A stretch of 26,105 nt of DNA from UMGS1696 sp964430105 (GTDB taxonomy: Bacteria; Bacillota; Clostridia; Oscillospirales; CAG-272), in assembly GCA_964430105.1 (NCBI GenBank), contig CAYSEF010000027.1, positions 1 to 26,105 on the forward strand, given 5' to 3'. The notes under the pieces are model-generated. The model did no database searches and was not told the origin of the DNA. It was given only the letters and a program-made list of their open reading frames with translations. Shown here in pieces: positions 15,178 to 22,941 of the stretch; positions within the stretch are counted from its first letter, which is position 1; each line of letters begins with the position of its first letter. Made by a program: the position numbers and the translations under genes.

Positions 15178-15263
15178 TTTTATCTCTAGAAAAAATTACA
15201 AAATCATATGGTACTCTTCCGACCGAAAGAGCCGCAGGTTTACTGTTATTATGCCGAGGATAA
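15174..15263 (+). pseudogene. First codons of an ABC ATPase, cut by a deletion
   Basis: ATG 15174 overlaps the permease stop and follows a GGGAG-like site. It encodes MILSLEKITKSYG, the usual N-terminal strand of an ABC ATPase, then leaves that family completely and stops at 15263. The junction, at about 15210-15217, runs straight into AraC-family sequence in another frame. Walker A and everything after it are missing. The tail at 9502-9812 belongs to the same family of ATPases but need not be the same gene. Confidence 0.75.
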
Positions 15264-15840
15264 AACCGAAGTTTACTGGGTTCATTTTACAGGCTGGAAG
15301 ATCGAAGAGTATCTGGAAAGCTATGAACTTCCGAAGGAAGAAAACGTATTTTTCACCGGCATATCACCTGACTATCCGTGGATTTATAATCAGATCATCC
15401 GTGAACTGCAGCTGCAGCGTGTAAATTATGAGGATGTAATTAAATTGTTTTTACACCATATTTTTCTGACAATAAACAGATATATTAAAGAAAGTCAGCA
15501 AATCAAGAACGATACCATCATCAACGATATTGAACGTGCAGTCCATTATTTCAATGAGAACTACACCAAACCCATCTCAATCGAACAATATGCCCAGGAA
15601 CACCTGATGAGCGTCAACTGGTTTATTCACAGTTTCAAGAGTGTCATGAAGGTTCCACCGATGCAGTATATCAGTTCGTTAAGAATAGCGGCTGCGAAAG
15701 GATATTTAGAAAATTCTAATAAGAGCATAGCTGAAATAGCCACTGCCGTAGGATATGATAATGCACTGTACTTCAGCCGTATTTTCAAAAAACGTACAGG
15801 GATGACACCTTCTGAATATAAGCAGCGCAACGAGAAATAA
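15208..15840 (+). pseudogene. AraC-family regulator lacking its N-terminus
   Basis: The frame reads VLFRPKEPQVYCYYAEDKTE then VYWVHFTG, the middle of an AraC cupin domain, through a linker to two C-terminal helix-turn-helices in about the last 100 residues (SIEQYAQEHLMSVNWFIHSF and SIAEIATAVGYDNALYFSRI, ending GMTPSEYKQRNEK). Intact members have around 280 residues; about 70 N-terminal ones are missing. ATG 15208 is a chance codon at the junction, with no ribosome site. The DNA-binding part is undamaged, so a fragment could still be active if translated. It was created when a deletion fused this gene to the start of the cassette-2 ATPase. No other gene here suggests its original targets. Confidence 0.65.
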
Positions 15841-16193
15841 AATACAGTATGTCTGTGAAGAGTGCTTGATACGGAATATATCTATACACATACAATTTCG
15901 AAAGTTAACTTAAAGTATTCCTTGTTAATAATCCGATGTAGTGAGACAATATGTATGTAAGCCATTATGTTAATCATATCGATTCTTTTTGAATCTTTAT
16001 TCCTAAATTTTCCAACAGCCATTATACATTATCTGGCATATGAGAATGGAAAGAAGTGATTCGACTACTCGATATTCAGATTCCCTAAACAGATATAAAT
16101 AAAACAGCAAATATCCGCATCCTCATAACTTCGCAATACTAATAACTATGTTATTTATTTTTCTACTCCTCATATAAGGGTATGGGTAACGAC
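15841..16193. other. AT-rich intergenic region
   Basis: About 350 bases without a credible gene on either strand. It marks the change from AT-rich DNA on the left to more GC-rich DNA on the right. I see no clear promoter, repeat pair or RNA gene beyond a small GATTC-TTTTT-GAATC hairpin near 15980-15995. Confidence 0.5.
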
Positions 16194-16895
16194 ATGAACC
16201 TGAAAATCACAATCTGTGATGATGACAAAAAGCAAATCGAATATATGACTGCTCTGGTTTCTTCATGGGGAAGCAAAAACGGTCACACCTGTGTGATAGA
16301 TACATTCCCCTCTGCCGAAGCGTTTCTGTTTGATTATTCGGAAAACAAGAACCACGATATTCTCCTTCTCGACATAGAAATGGGCACGATGAACGGCGTG
16401 GAACTTGCGAAAACCATACGCCAGTCGAACGAAACCGTCCAGATCATCTTCATCACAGGCTTTCCCGATTTTATCGCCGAAGGTTACGAAGTCTCGGCAC
16501 TCCACTACCTCATGAAGCCTGTATTGGAGGAAAAACTGCATACTGTTCTTGACAAAGCCGCCTCGAATTTAGCGAAATCCGAAAAAAGGCTGTGCATCAC
16601 GTTCGACAGGCAGACCGACTACATTCCGCTGAGCATAATCACGTACATTGAAGCGCAAAAGCAGTATGTCGTCATTCACACCGCAAACGAAACTTACCGC
16701 ATGAAATCCTCACTCGCGGATGTGGAAAAACAGCTCGATGAGTATTTTTTCAAATGTCAGCGATCATTTCTCGTAAATCTGCGGTATGTCAAGCGGATAA
16801 AGAGCGACTGTGTAGTGCTGAAAAATGAAGACGAAGTCCCCATCAGCCGCGGCATGACAGAGAAGATCATGAAGGAGATAGTTCGGTTATTTTAG
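16194..16895 (+). CDS. LytTR-family response regulator (AgrA/VirR-like)
   Basis: 233 residues. The receiver domain has the acidic pocket CDDD (8-11), phospho-acceptor Asp60 in LLLDIEM, the conserved Thr in FITGFPD and Lys in YLMKPV. The C-terminal LytTR DNA-binding domain starts near 135 (ITFDRQTDYIPLSIITYIEA) and ends at the stop, with FKCQRSFLVNLRYVKRI as its typical core. ATG 16194 begins the usual MNLKI start; ATG 16182 is only one base from the AAGGG site and adds four atypical residues. It lies eight bases before the kinase gene, so they are a two-component operon. Its likely target is the promoter at 17569-17636, which has paired direct repeats of the LytTR kind. The stop is TAG. Confidence 0.88.
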   Translation: MNLKITICDDDKKQIEYMTALVSSWGSKNGHTCVIDTFPSAEAFLFDYSENKNHDILLLDIEMGTMNGVELAKTIRQSNETVQIIFITGFPDFIAEGYEVSALHYLMKPVLEEKLHTVLDKAASNLAKSEKRLCITFDRQTDYIPLSIITYIEAQKQYVVIHTANETYRMKSSLADVEKQLDEYFFKCQRSFLVNLRYVKRIKSDCVVLKNEDEVPISRGMTEKIMKEIVRLF

Positions 16896-16903
16896 AGGTA
16901 AAT

Positions 16904-17560
16904 ATGCTGTTTCAAAAATGGATAGACAAGCGGATCGAAGCCTATCAGAGCGATCTGCTGAAAAAATACTGCGACGAAGTGGAGTCGATGTACACCAAAA
17001 TGCGCGGATGGCGGCACGATTACCACAATCACATTCAGGCTTTGCAGGCAAGCATGGCACTGGGCAAGTACGATGAAGTCAACGACTACCTGCGCTCGCT
17101 GAACGATGACCTGACAAATGTTGACACCGTCATCAAAACAGGGCGCGTGATGGTGGATGCGATTCTGAACGGTAAGATGAACATCGCCGCGCAGAATGAT
17201 ATTCCCGTCAACGCAAAGGCGAAGATACCCGACGGCACGCCTGTTACGGATGTTGACTTGTGCGTTATCATCGGAAATTTGCTCGACAACGCCGTGGAGG
17301 AAAATAAGAAACTGCCCGCCGCCGACCGTTTCATCCGTATTTACATAGGACAGAAAAACACGCAGTTCTATCTCGCCTTCACTAATGCCGCAGGAAAGAA
17401 ATTAAGCAAGCGCGGGAGCCTGTTTGCGTCATCGAAAGGTGTCGACCATGGCTTCGGTTTATCGCACGTCTAGAGTATCGTGAAGAAATACGGCGGTCTT
17501 TTTTCGGCAGACAGCGAGGACGGCGGGTTTACTGCGGAAATTCTCATTCCTCTCGACTGA
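16904..17560 (+). pseudogene. GHKL sensor histidine kinase (AgrC/VirS-like) with in-frame TAG
   Basis: The soluble kinase core has the phosphorylation motif RHDYHNH at 37-43, the N box NLLDNA at 125-130, and the G motif GFGLSHV at 183-189. The 190th codon is TAG (17471-17473). The same frame then reads SIVKKYGGLFSADSEDGGFT and AEILIPLD to TGA at 17558-17560, the normal end of such kinases. A single base change from GAG (Glu, as in the usual LSHVESIVKKYGG) explains it. The full product would have 218 residues with no membrane segments, so it was already a short, soluble form. The break removes the last strand and helix of the ATPase fold, and activity is doubtful. TAG is a true stop elsewhere in the window, so recoding is unlikely. 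A sequencing error is possible. Confidence 0.8.
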
Positions 17561-17568
17561 AGAAAGTG

Positions 17569-17605
17569 CATTTCGTTCACCGAAAACGACATTTGGTTCA
17601 CGGAA
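17569..17605 (+). promoter_or_regulatory. Paired direct repeats, probable LytTR regulator binding sites
   Basis: CATTTCGTTCACCGAA (17569-17584) and CATTTGGTTCACGGAA (17590-17605) are direct repeats whose starts are 21 bp apart, two helical turns. LytTR regulators such as AgrA bind paired direct repeats with this phasing. The second ends just upstream of the expected -35 position. The response regulator is encoded 700 bases upstream. Confidence 0.65.
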
Positions 17606-17607
17606 TG

Positions 17608-17636
17608 CACTCTTTTTCGATTGCCTGTGCTATAAT
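17608..17636 (+). promoter_or_regulatory. Activator-dependent promoter of the ABC exporter gene
   Basis: A perfect TATAAT (17631-17636) has no good -35 box; CACTCT stands at the 17-bp position. With the direct repeats immediately upstream, this is the layout of an activated promoter. The ribosome site AGGGAGG (17651-17657) follows. Confidence 0.55.
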
Positions 17637-17664
17637 GCAGTCAGAAACGAAGGGAGGATTTCAC

Positions 17665-19162
17665 ATGGCTAAGAAAGATAGGAAAGTAAAAAAGAAAAAA
17701 GAACCAAAGCGCAAACCGAAATATGGTGTGTTCTCCTGCGTGGGGTACATATACCGCCTGCTCTGGAAATACGAGAAAGGTCTGGCGTTCACCGTAATCT
17801 TCACTGTTCCGATCTCGCTGATTCTGTCCGCACTTGCGCTGTACACACCATCCGCTGTTCTGTCGGCGCTTGAAACCTCGGACAGATTCCCGGCGATCAC
17901 GCTTGTGATCTGCGGACTGCTTCTTGCGAAGCTGCTGTTTGACCTCGCGAACAATATAACAAACACAAAAATCGGCAACTCCGAGCATTATGTCCTTCTG
18001 CGCATGATGTATATGTGGAATTGCAGACAGCGCAACCACGACTGGTATCTCGATTTTGAGCCTGAGATACAGAAAATGAACGAGCGTGCCGACAATGCCG
18101 TGCAGAGCAACCACACAGCCGGTGTGCATTTCCCGATGGACTTCTCGAATATGCTCTCGCAGATACTCAATTTCCTACTGTTCGGCTCGGTCATCTCGCT
18201 CCTGCATCCCGTTATCATACTTCTGCTTGCTCTTGGATGCGTGCTGAACTATTTCATGAGCAAGTGGGAGAGAAGTGCGAACCGGAAAGACCTCGATGTA
18301 CGCAACGATCTTGATAAAAAAATCAACTACTCCACTTTCAGCATGTTGCGCGATTTCAGTTATGCGAAGGATGTGCGGCTGTACACGATGCAGGAACCTC
18401 TGCACGACCGGCTGGAAAAGCTGTTTGATCTGCGCCTGAATGAGCAGAAAAAGGTGGAGCTTCGCAGTATTCTCACCGTCATCGAACAGTTTCTCGTTGT
18501 TCTCATCCGTGACGGCGCGCTGCAGATTTCCGACTTTCGCGAGGCAATGGAAATACCAGACCGTCTCAACTGAAGGGGAAATCTTGCTCGACGGGCATCC
18601 GCTGACCGAATACAACCGCGACGAGATGTACGCACTATTCGGCTTTGTGCCTCAGAACTATCATCTCCTGCCAATATCTATCGCACGGAATATCGCTTCC
18701 GCCATGACTGATGATGAAATTGATTACACAAAGCTCGAAGCCTGCATCGAAACCGCAGGACTGACCGAAAAAATCGCGTCTCTGCCGCACGGTGTGGAAA
18801 CTCCGCTCAACCGCGAGGTGAACAAGGACGGTATAGAGCTGTCGGGAGGTGAGACGCAGAAGCTCCTGCTGGCACGACTCTTGTACAAGAATCCGCCGTG
18901 CATTATTCTTGACGAACCGACAGCGGCACTTGACCCGATTGCGGAGGACAGAATGTACCGCCGGTACAACGAAATCGCCGCTCATGCAACGTCCGTGTTC
19001 ATCAGCCACAGACTGTCATCCTGCCGCTTCTGCGACGAAATTGCGGTATTCGATCACGGGCAGCTTGTACAGCTTGGCTCTCATGATACTCTTGTGGAGG
19101 ATGCAGACGGCAAGTACAGCCAGCTCTGGTATGCACAGGCGCAGTATTATGAAGAGAAGTGA
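17665..19162 (+). pseudogene. ABC exporter (permease-ATPase fusion) with two internal deletions
   Basis: ATG 17665 lies seven bases after AGGGAGG. The N-terminal membrane domain is readable for some 280 residues (Lys-rich start, then segments such as GLAFTVIFTVPISLILSALAL and NFLLFGSVISLLHPVIILLL). At about 18518 the sequence jumps from LIRDGA to LQISDFREAMEIPDRLN, skipping the last membrane helices, and stops at 18573. In the next frame it resumes at TEGEILLDGHPLTEYNRDEM, so the linker and Walker A are missing too. The rest of the ATPase is intact: Q-loop FVPQNY, signature LSGGETQ, Walker B CIILDEPTAALDP, H-loop FISHR. Intact relatives have about 600 residues. Without Walker A and the final helices it cannot transport. 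It was probably the target gene of the two-component system upstream. Its substrate, perhaps a peptide, is unknown. Confidence 0.82.
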
Positions 19163-19308
19163 TTGATATATATAATTGGAATCATGTAAAAATCATTATG
19201 TATTTATGAATACCATGCCGAATGAAATTGCGCCTCTGTGGGATACTGCCATGATCGTTCATCCACATAGATTTTGGAATAGTATACCCGAAACGCAGGA
19301 AAATATGA

Positions 19309-19340
19309 GAAAAGCGCCGCACAAAGCGACGCTTTCGTTT
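19309..19340 (-). terminator. Terminator of the serpin operon
   Basis: Read leftward, AAAGCGTCGC pairs with GCGGCGCTTT (one G-U pair) across TTTGT, followed by TTCTCATATTTT. It lies just past the serpin stop codon and could also act rightward, where CGTTTTG follows. Confidence 0.7.
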
Positions 19341-19345
19341 TGTAA

Positions 19346-20596
19346 TTAACTCTCCACATCCATCATTGTACCGATAAAGAACGGCAGATTTGTCTCACAG
19401 TCGATCAGCATATACACAAACGGACGGTCGAGGAATACCTGCTTGGGATCCTCCGGCAGCATTATTGCGGATCCAGCCTCCATTTCAACCACGGTTGCCG
19501 CGCCTGCTTTGGTGCCTTTGCCGTCTACGTTGATATATGTCTGATGGATCACACGGCTGATATAGATGTTGCCATCTGCGGATTCACCGAGGCGCCTGAA
19601 ATCCGCCAGCGTTTCATGGAACGCATCCGGCATCCCCATTCCGGCGAGCGTTTGGCTCATCTCCACCTTGTACTCCGTCTCAAACTTCGGTATTGCGGTA
19701 TTGACAACGGCGGTCTCGGCGTTCGCCAGCATTTCATGCAGATGTTCGCCGTCAAGTGTGGCGATATATTCGGCAACGGTCATACCTTCCTTCGGCAGAA
19801 GCGCGGCGAAGGCGTATTTACGATCCTTGTAATACTTGATAAAGCCTGTCGCGTTGTCGTCTTCTAGATAACGGCTTTCCTCCGAATACATCATCTCGGT
19901 GTCCCGCTTTGTACCGTCCTCGGCGGTGAACTCACCCTCGCGGATCTGATGTTCCTTGTAGATCTCCTGCCACTCTGCGTCAAAGGCTAGGGCGTTGATC
20001 AGATACATGACCGCACTCTCGGGAATACGGTCAAGAATATCCTTGATCATGCCATCCGTGTTGTCCTCAACCCATTTGTTGATCTCTTTCAGCGTGGTAT
20101 CATCGAATGGTGCTTTGTAAATATCCGCGCCGTAATAATCTGCGTTTGTCTGTAGAAAATCCTCTTTCACCTCGAACGTGAGATCGTCCTTGAACCAAAT
20201 GGAGTTGGCAAGACTGAGCTTGTATTTTTCCTCCTCGGGAAGATTTTCCATATAGCTGTGGATCCAGCTGTTCAGCTTGGCGACCGGCATACCGAGCACC
20301 GCTTCCATTTGCGCGAGCGTTTCGTTGTCCGCACCGTTTGCGGTCATGGAGAGCGCCACAAGGACGGACAGCGGAGAGATGAGCGTATTTTTGCCGTCCT
20401 CCATGCTCGCCTTGAACAGCCGCACCGCAAAATCGGTGACGGCGGCGTCGCTTACGTCTGCAAGCTGTACATTGTCGGCAATATTGGGGTTGGGGGTGAT
20501 ATTCTGCATCAGATCGTCAGATTGCGGCGTACCGCAGGCGGTCAATGCGGATGCAGCAAGAATGATTGTCAACATCAATGCAATTATATGCTTCAT
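19346..20596 (-). CDS. Serpin-family protease inhibitor, lipoprotein
   Basis: 416 residues from the ATG at 20596, which has AAAGGAG six bases upstream; the longer in-frame start lies before that site. A lipobox SALTAC places Cys21 for lipidation. Serpin marks are clear: FAVRLFKAS and NTLISPLSVLVALSMTANGA at the start, NSIWFKDDLTF, then INKWVEDNTDGMIKDIL, and DRPFVYMLIDCETNLPFFIG at the C-terminus. The reactive loop hinge is GTKAGAAT near 360-368 with small residues as an inhibitory serpin needs. Counting from the hinge, the scissile bond falls near AG-S, so small P1 residues are likely, suggesting elastase- or subtilisin-like targets. Gut [Eubacterium] siraeum serpins (siropins) are known to inhibit such proteases. 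It is the last gene of a four-gene leftward operon headed by an ECF sigma factor. Confidence 0.92.
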   Translation of the reverse strand: MKHIIALMLTIILAASALTACGTPQSDDLMQNITPNPNIADNVQLADVSDAAVTDFAVRLFKASMEDGKNTLISPLSVLVALSMTANGADNETLAQMEAVLGMPVAKLNSWIHSYMENLPEEEKYKLSLANSIWFKDDLTFEVKEDFLQTNADYYGADIYKAPFDDTTLKEINKWVEDNTDGMIKDILDRIPESAVMYLINALAFDAEWQEIYKEHQIREGEFTAEDGTKRDTEMMYSEESRYLEDDNATGFIKYYKDRKYAFAALLPKEGMTVAEYIATLDGEHLHEMLANAETAVVNTAIPKFETEYKVEMSQTLAGMGMPDAFHETLADFRRLGESADGNIYISRVIHQTYINVDGKGTKAGAATVVEMEAGSAIMLPEDPKQVFLDRPFVYMLIDCETNLPFFIGTMMDVES

Positions 20597-20610
20597 ATTC
20601 GGCTCCTTTC

Positions 20611-21237
20611 TCATTTTACCTCGGTGCCGCCCCATTCAATCACGGTAAAGCCGCTTCGCTCGGGCGCGGTCAGCTCCTGTTCATCCATCTCCACAAATTC
20701 ATTCGACGCCTGCCATGCCATGAACACACGGATCAGCGTATCGGGGTCAGGGGAGACTTCCAGCTTCGCCGCTTCGGTGTGGATATCGGTCTGGAACGAG
20801 ATGATGTTGTACGGATTCTGCTCCATCATCGGCAGCCAGAACACAATGAATTCATTCGCTTCGCGGCGGTTCAATCCCAGCTTGGCAAGGGCCTCTTCCA
20901 AAAATACGGCGGTATCTTCGCCTTTGACGCAGAAGCCTTTCGACAGTTCATACTGCGCGTAAGTTTCGCCCTCCCAGTAGAGGTAGCTGTAGGTCTAACC
21001 GTTCGTATCGGTCAGCGTACCGTCGGGAGTTGCGGTAACCGACCAGCCGTTGTTGTATGCGGGATAGGTACAGGTAAGATCACCATCCAGATTGAGTTTT
21101 ACGGATACTTCGGTTTCTTCCGTAGGATAGAGATAGATCACCGGCTTTTCGGTGCGAACTTCCTCTTTAAATGGGTTACAGGATGCAAGGATAAACAGAG
21201 AAAGCACAACAAGCATGATCACAAAAAATCTTTTCAT
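20611..21237 (-). pseudogene. KPVIYLYP-motif lipoprotein with in-frame TAG
   Basis: ATG at 21237 has AAAGGTG upstream and encodes a signal peptide ending in ILASC (Cys20). The mature part contains KPVIYLYPTEETEVSVKLNL, a motif of a widespread family of secreted or surface proteins with unknown role. Codon 81 is TAG (20997-20995). The same frame continues TYSYLYWEGETYAQYELSKG through FIVFWLPMMEQNPYNIISFQ to the stop at 20611, giving 208 residues if read through. A CAG-to-TAG change (Gln expected before TYSYLYWEG) explains it. The downstream serpin has its own ribosome site, so it can still be translated, though polarity is possible. The gene sits between the anti-sigma and serpin genes, suggesting a shared envelope response. 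Confidence 0.8.
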
Positions 21238-21251
21238 TTCAATCACCTTTC

Positions 21252-22232
21252 TCATTCCAGCAGATCAACCAGCGCGTCAAACGCCGCAATATCCATCTTC
21301 ACACATACGGGGATCAGTCCGGCGTACCGCACATACCCGCCGTCATACAGCCGCAGATGCACGGTCATAGCGTTGTTCATGCGGAAGAACAGGTGGTAGA
21401 TCTCCCGGTCGTAGATGTTCAGTTGTCCTTTTTCCAGCGGAACATCCTCGGTGTACATGAAATTGCCCTTGTTCAGCTCGGTGATGAAGGTTTCCAGCAC
21501 CTCCGCCGATTCATCGGACAGCGTTTTCACGTTGCCGAGCGATTGATACCAGTCATGCCGCGTCTGATATTCCACCATCGAATAATTTCCGGCAAGATGC
21601 AGGCGATCTTCAAACAGATCGGAACCCACGTGCAGCGTCATACCGTTGTCGTTGACGTAGGTGGAAACCGATCCGTCCTCATATTTCATGCAGAGCATAA
21701 AGGCAGGATCAAAGCCGTTCACCGTGTAGAAGTCACCCGAAACACTGCCTGCAAAGTCCACATAACCGTCTTTCGTTGTAAAACAGTCAATCCGTCCGGT
21801 AGATGTGCCCACATATTCGCCCGCCAGCTCCGGATGATCGTATATCCATTCGTACTGCACATACATCCGTCCTTCGTAAATAAAGAACGCCAGTAAATCC
21901 GCAGATGAATTTGTGTTCAGCGAAATTTCGGTTTTGGGAATCGTCACACCGGGTTTATCGGCATCGCCGCTTCCCGCAAGTCCGTCGGTACCGTCCATCG
22001 CTATTTCATTGTCGGCACCGTCACTTTCTGTTTTTCCGATCCTATCAAACAGACCAAACCTGCTTGCCGCAAAAACACCGCCTGCCACGATGCAGACACA
22101 CGCCGCTGCGGATGCCCAACGAATCCAAGCGCGGTTTGCTGTTGGCTTCTTCCGTGACCGCAGTGCATCCACCGCCTCGATCATGTTATCATCAATGTAA
22201 TCCATCGCATCAAAAAATAAATCCTGATTCAC
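21252..22232 (-). CDS. Probable anti-sigma factor, single-pass membrane protein
   Basis: 326 residues. A short cytoplasmic N-terminus (FFDAMDYIDDNMIEAVDALR) and a basic stretch precede one membrane segment near 39-58 (WASAAACVCIVAGGVFAASR). About 260 residues lie outside, with several strand-rich units (MYVQYEWIYDHPELAGEYVG, YVDFAGSVSGDFYTVNG) and no catalytic motif I recognise. The start overlaps the last codon of the sigma gene, so the pair is translationally coupled, which is the usual sigma/anti-sigma order. The N-terminal DYIDD...EA pattern is common in such partners in Clostridia. The large outside part probably senses an envelope or protease signal. The function is inferred from position and topology. 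Confidence 0.7.
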   Translation of the reverse strand: MNQDLFFDAMDYIDDNMIEAVDALRSRKKPTANRAWIRWASAAACVCIVAGGVFAASRFGLFDRIGKTESDGADNEIAMDGTDGLAGSGDADKPGVTIPKTEISLNTNSSADLLAFFIYEGRMYVQYEWIYDHPELAGEYVGTSTGRIDCFTTKDGYVDFAGSVSGDFYTVNGFDPAFMLCMKYEDGSVSTYVNDNGMTLHVGSDLFEDRLHLAGNYSMVEYQTRHDWYQSLGNVKTLSDESAEVLETFITELNKGNFMYTEDVPLEKGQLNIYDREIYHLFFRMNNAMTVHLRLYDGGYVRYAGLIPVCVKMDIAAFDALVDLLE

Positions 22233-22789
22233 AGCTCATACCCCTCCTTGATGAGATAATCCTTCAACTTCTGCCGTGTGCGGAACAGCACGGTTTTCGC
22301 TTTACCTTCACTCATGCCGCAGTACCCGGCTACGTCCTTCAGCGGATCCATATAGAAATACCGACCGATGAAGGTGTTCAGCTCGTCGGGTTTCAGAGAG
22401 CGAAGGAAGGTGTTCAGCAGCTCGCCGAGCTGTTTTGCTTCCAGCTCCTTTTCGGGATTTGCATGATCCGTCATAATCTCCTCCACCTCCGATATGGATA
22501 GCGCAAATTCGCTCCCTTGTCTTTTTTCCGCGTTTCGCCGGCGAAACATACTGATGGAGATCCGCCGCGTCAGCTTGCCGAGATAGGTTGACAGCACGGA
22601 CGGCTTCTGCGGCGGCATGGAGTTCCACGCAGCGAGGTATGTATCGTTCACGCTCTCCTCGCTGTCCTCGGTGTCGTTCAGTATGTTCCGCGCGATCTTC
22701 ATCAGATACGCGCTGTATTTTTCCTGCGTTGCGGTGATCGCCGATTCGTCCCGCTGCCAGTATAATTCCACGATCGCATCGTCATTCAT
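22229..22789 (-). CDS. ECF-type RNA polymerase sigma factor (serpin operon)
   Basis: 186 residues from the ATG at 22789, which follows AAAGGAGG by eight bases; the longer in-frame start at 22819 lies upstream of that site. Region 2 is clear (YSAYLMKIARNILNDTEDSE then ESVNDTYLAAWNSMPPQ), followed by LGKLTRRISISMFRRRNAEK. Region 4 is near the C-terminus (LKPDELNTFIGRYFYMDPLK, then YCGMSEGKAKTVLFRTRQKL). No regions 1 or 3 are present. It heads an operon with an anti-sigma factor, the KPVIYLYP lipoprotein and the serpin. A TGAAAC-N16-CGAG promoter 40 bases upstream suggests autoregulation. It is only distantly similar to the sigma factor at 5329. Confidence 0.88.
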   Translation of the reverse strand: MNDDAIVELYWQRDESAITATQEKYSAYLMKIARNILNDTEDSEESVNDTYLAAWNSMPPQKPSVLSTYLGKLTRRISISMFRRRNAEKRQGSEFALSISEVEEIMTDHANPEKELEAKQLGELLNTFLRSLKPDELNTFIGRYFYMDPLKDVAGYCGMSEGKAKTVLFRTRQKLKDYLIKEGYEL

Positions 22790-22830
22790 GGGTGAGTCCT
22801 CCTTTTCTGTGAGGTTCATCTACTTTATAT

Positions 22831-22856
22831 CTCGCAATAAATTGGGATTGGTTTCA
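22831..22856 (-). promoter_or_regulatory. ECF-type promoter of the sigma-serpin operon
   Basis: On the minus strand TGAAAC (22856-22851), 16 bases, then CGAG (22834-22831). This nearly matches the classic ECF form TGAAAC-N16-CGTA, so the sigma factor probably drives its own operon. Confidence 0.6.
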
Positions 22857-22870
22857 GATATTTCAAAATA

Positions 22871-22881
22871 ATTATACCATA
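22871..22881 (-). promoter_or_regulatory. Possible second, extended -10 promoter of the same operon
   Basis: TATGGTATAAT on the minus strand contains TATAAT (22876-22871) with an upstream TG. No good -35 box is present. It could give basal transcription. Confidence 0.4.
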
Positions 22882-22901
22882 TTTTTATGAAATTTTCTGC
22901 A

Positions 22902-22936
22902 AGAAAAAACAATGCCTCCCCTGGGAAGCATTGTTT
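22902..22936 (-). terminator. Terminator of blaI-blaR1
   Basis: Read leftward, AACAATGCTTCC pairs with GGAGGCATTGTT (one G-U pair) across a four-base loop and ends in TTTTTTC, just beyond the blaR1-like stop codon. Confidence 0.88.
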
Positions 22937-22941
22937 GAAGT

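Noticed and set aside
19206..19349. A 47-codon rightward ORF reading NEIAPLWDTA, similar to the PIQPMWDN start of the cassette-1 secreted protein
   Set aside because: No ribosome site, no signal peptide, and it runs through the serpin terminator. The similarity is only a few residues.
17471..20997. TAG recoded as an amino acid, since two genes read through a single TAG
   Set aside because: TAG is the natural stop of the HipA-like gene (2857), the first anti-sigma gene (6593) and the response regulator (16893). Recoding would extend these. Point mutations or errors are simpler.
20258..21399. Long rightward open frames across the serpin operon and similar ones opposite blaR1 and the helicase
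   Set aside because: They lie antisense to well-supported genes, have no ribosome sites or recognisable domains, and are shadows of the GC-richer coding strands.
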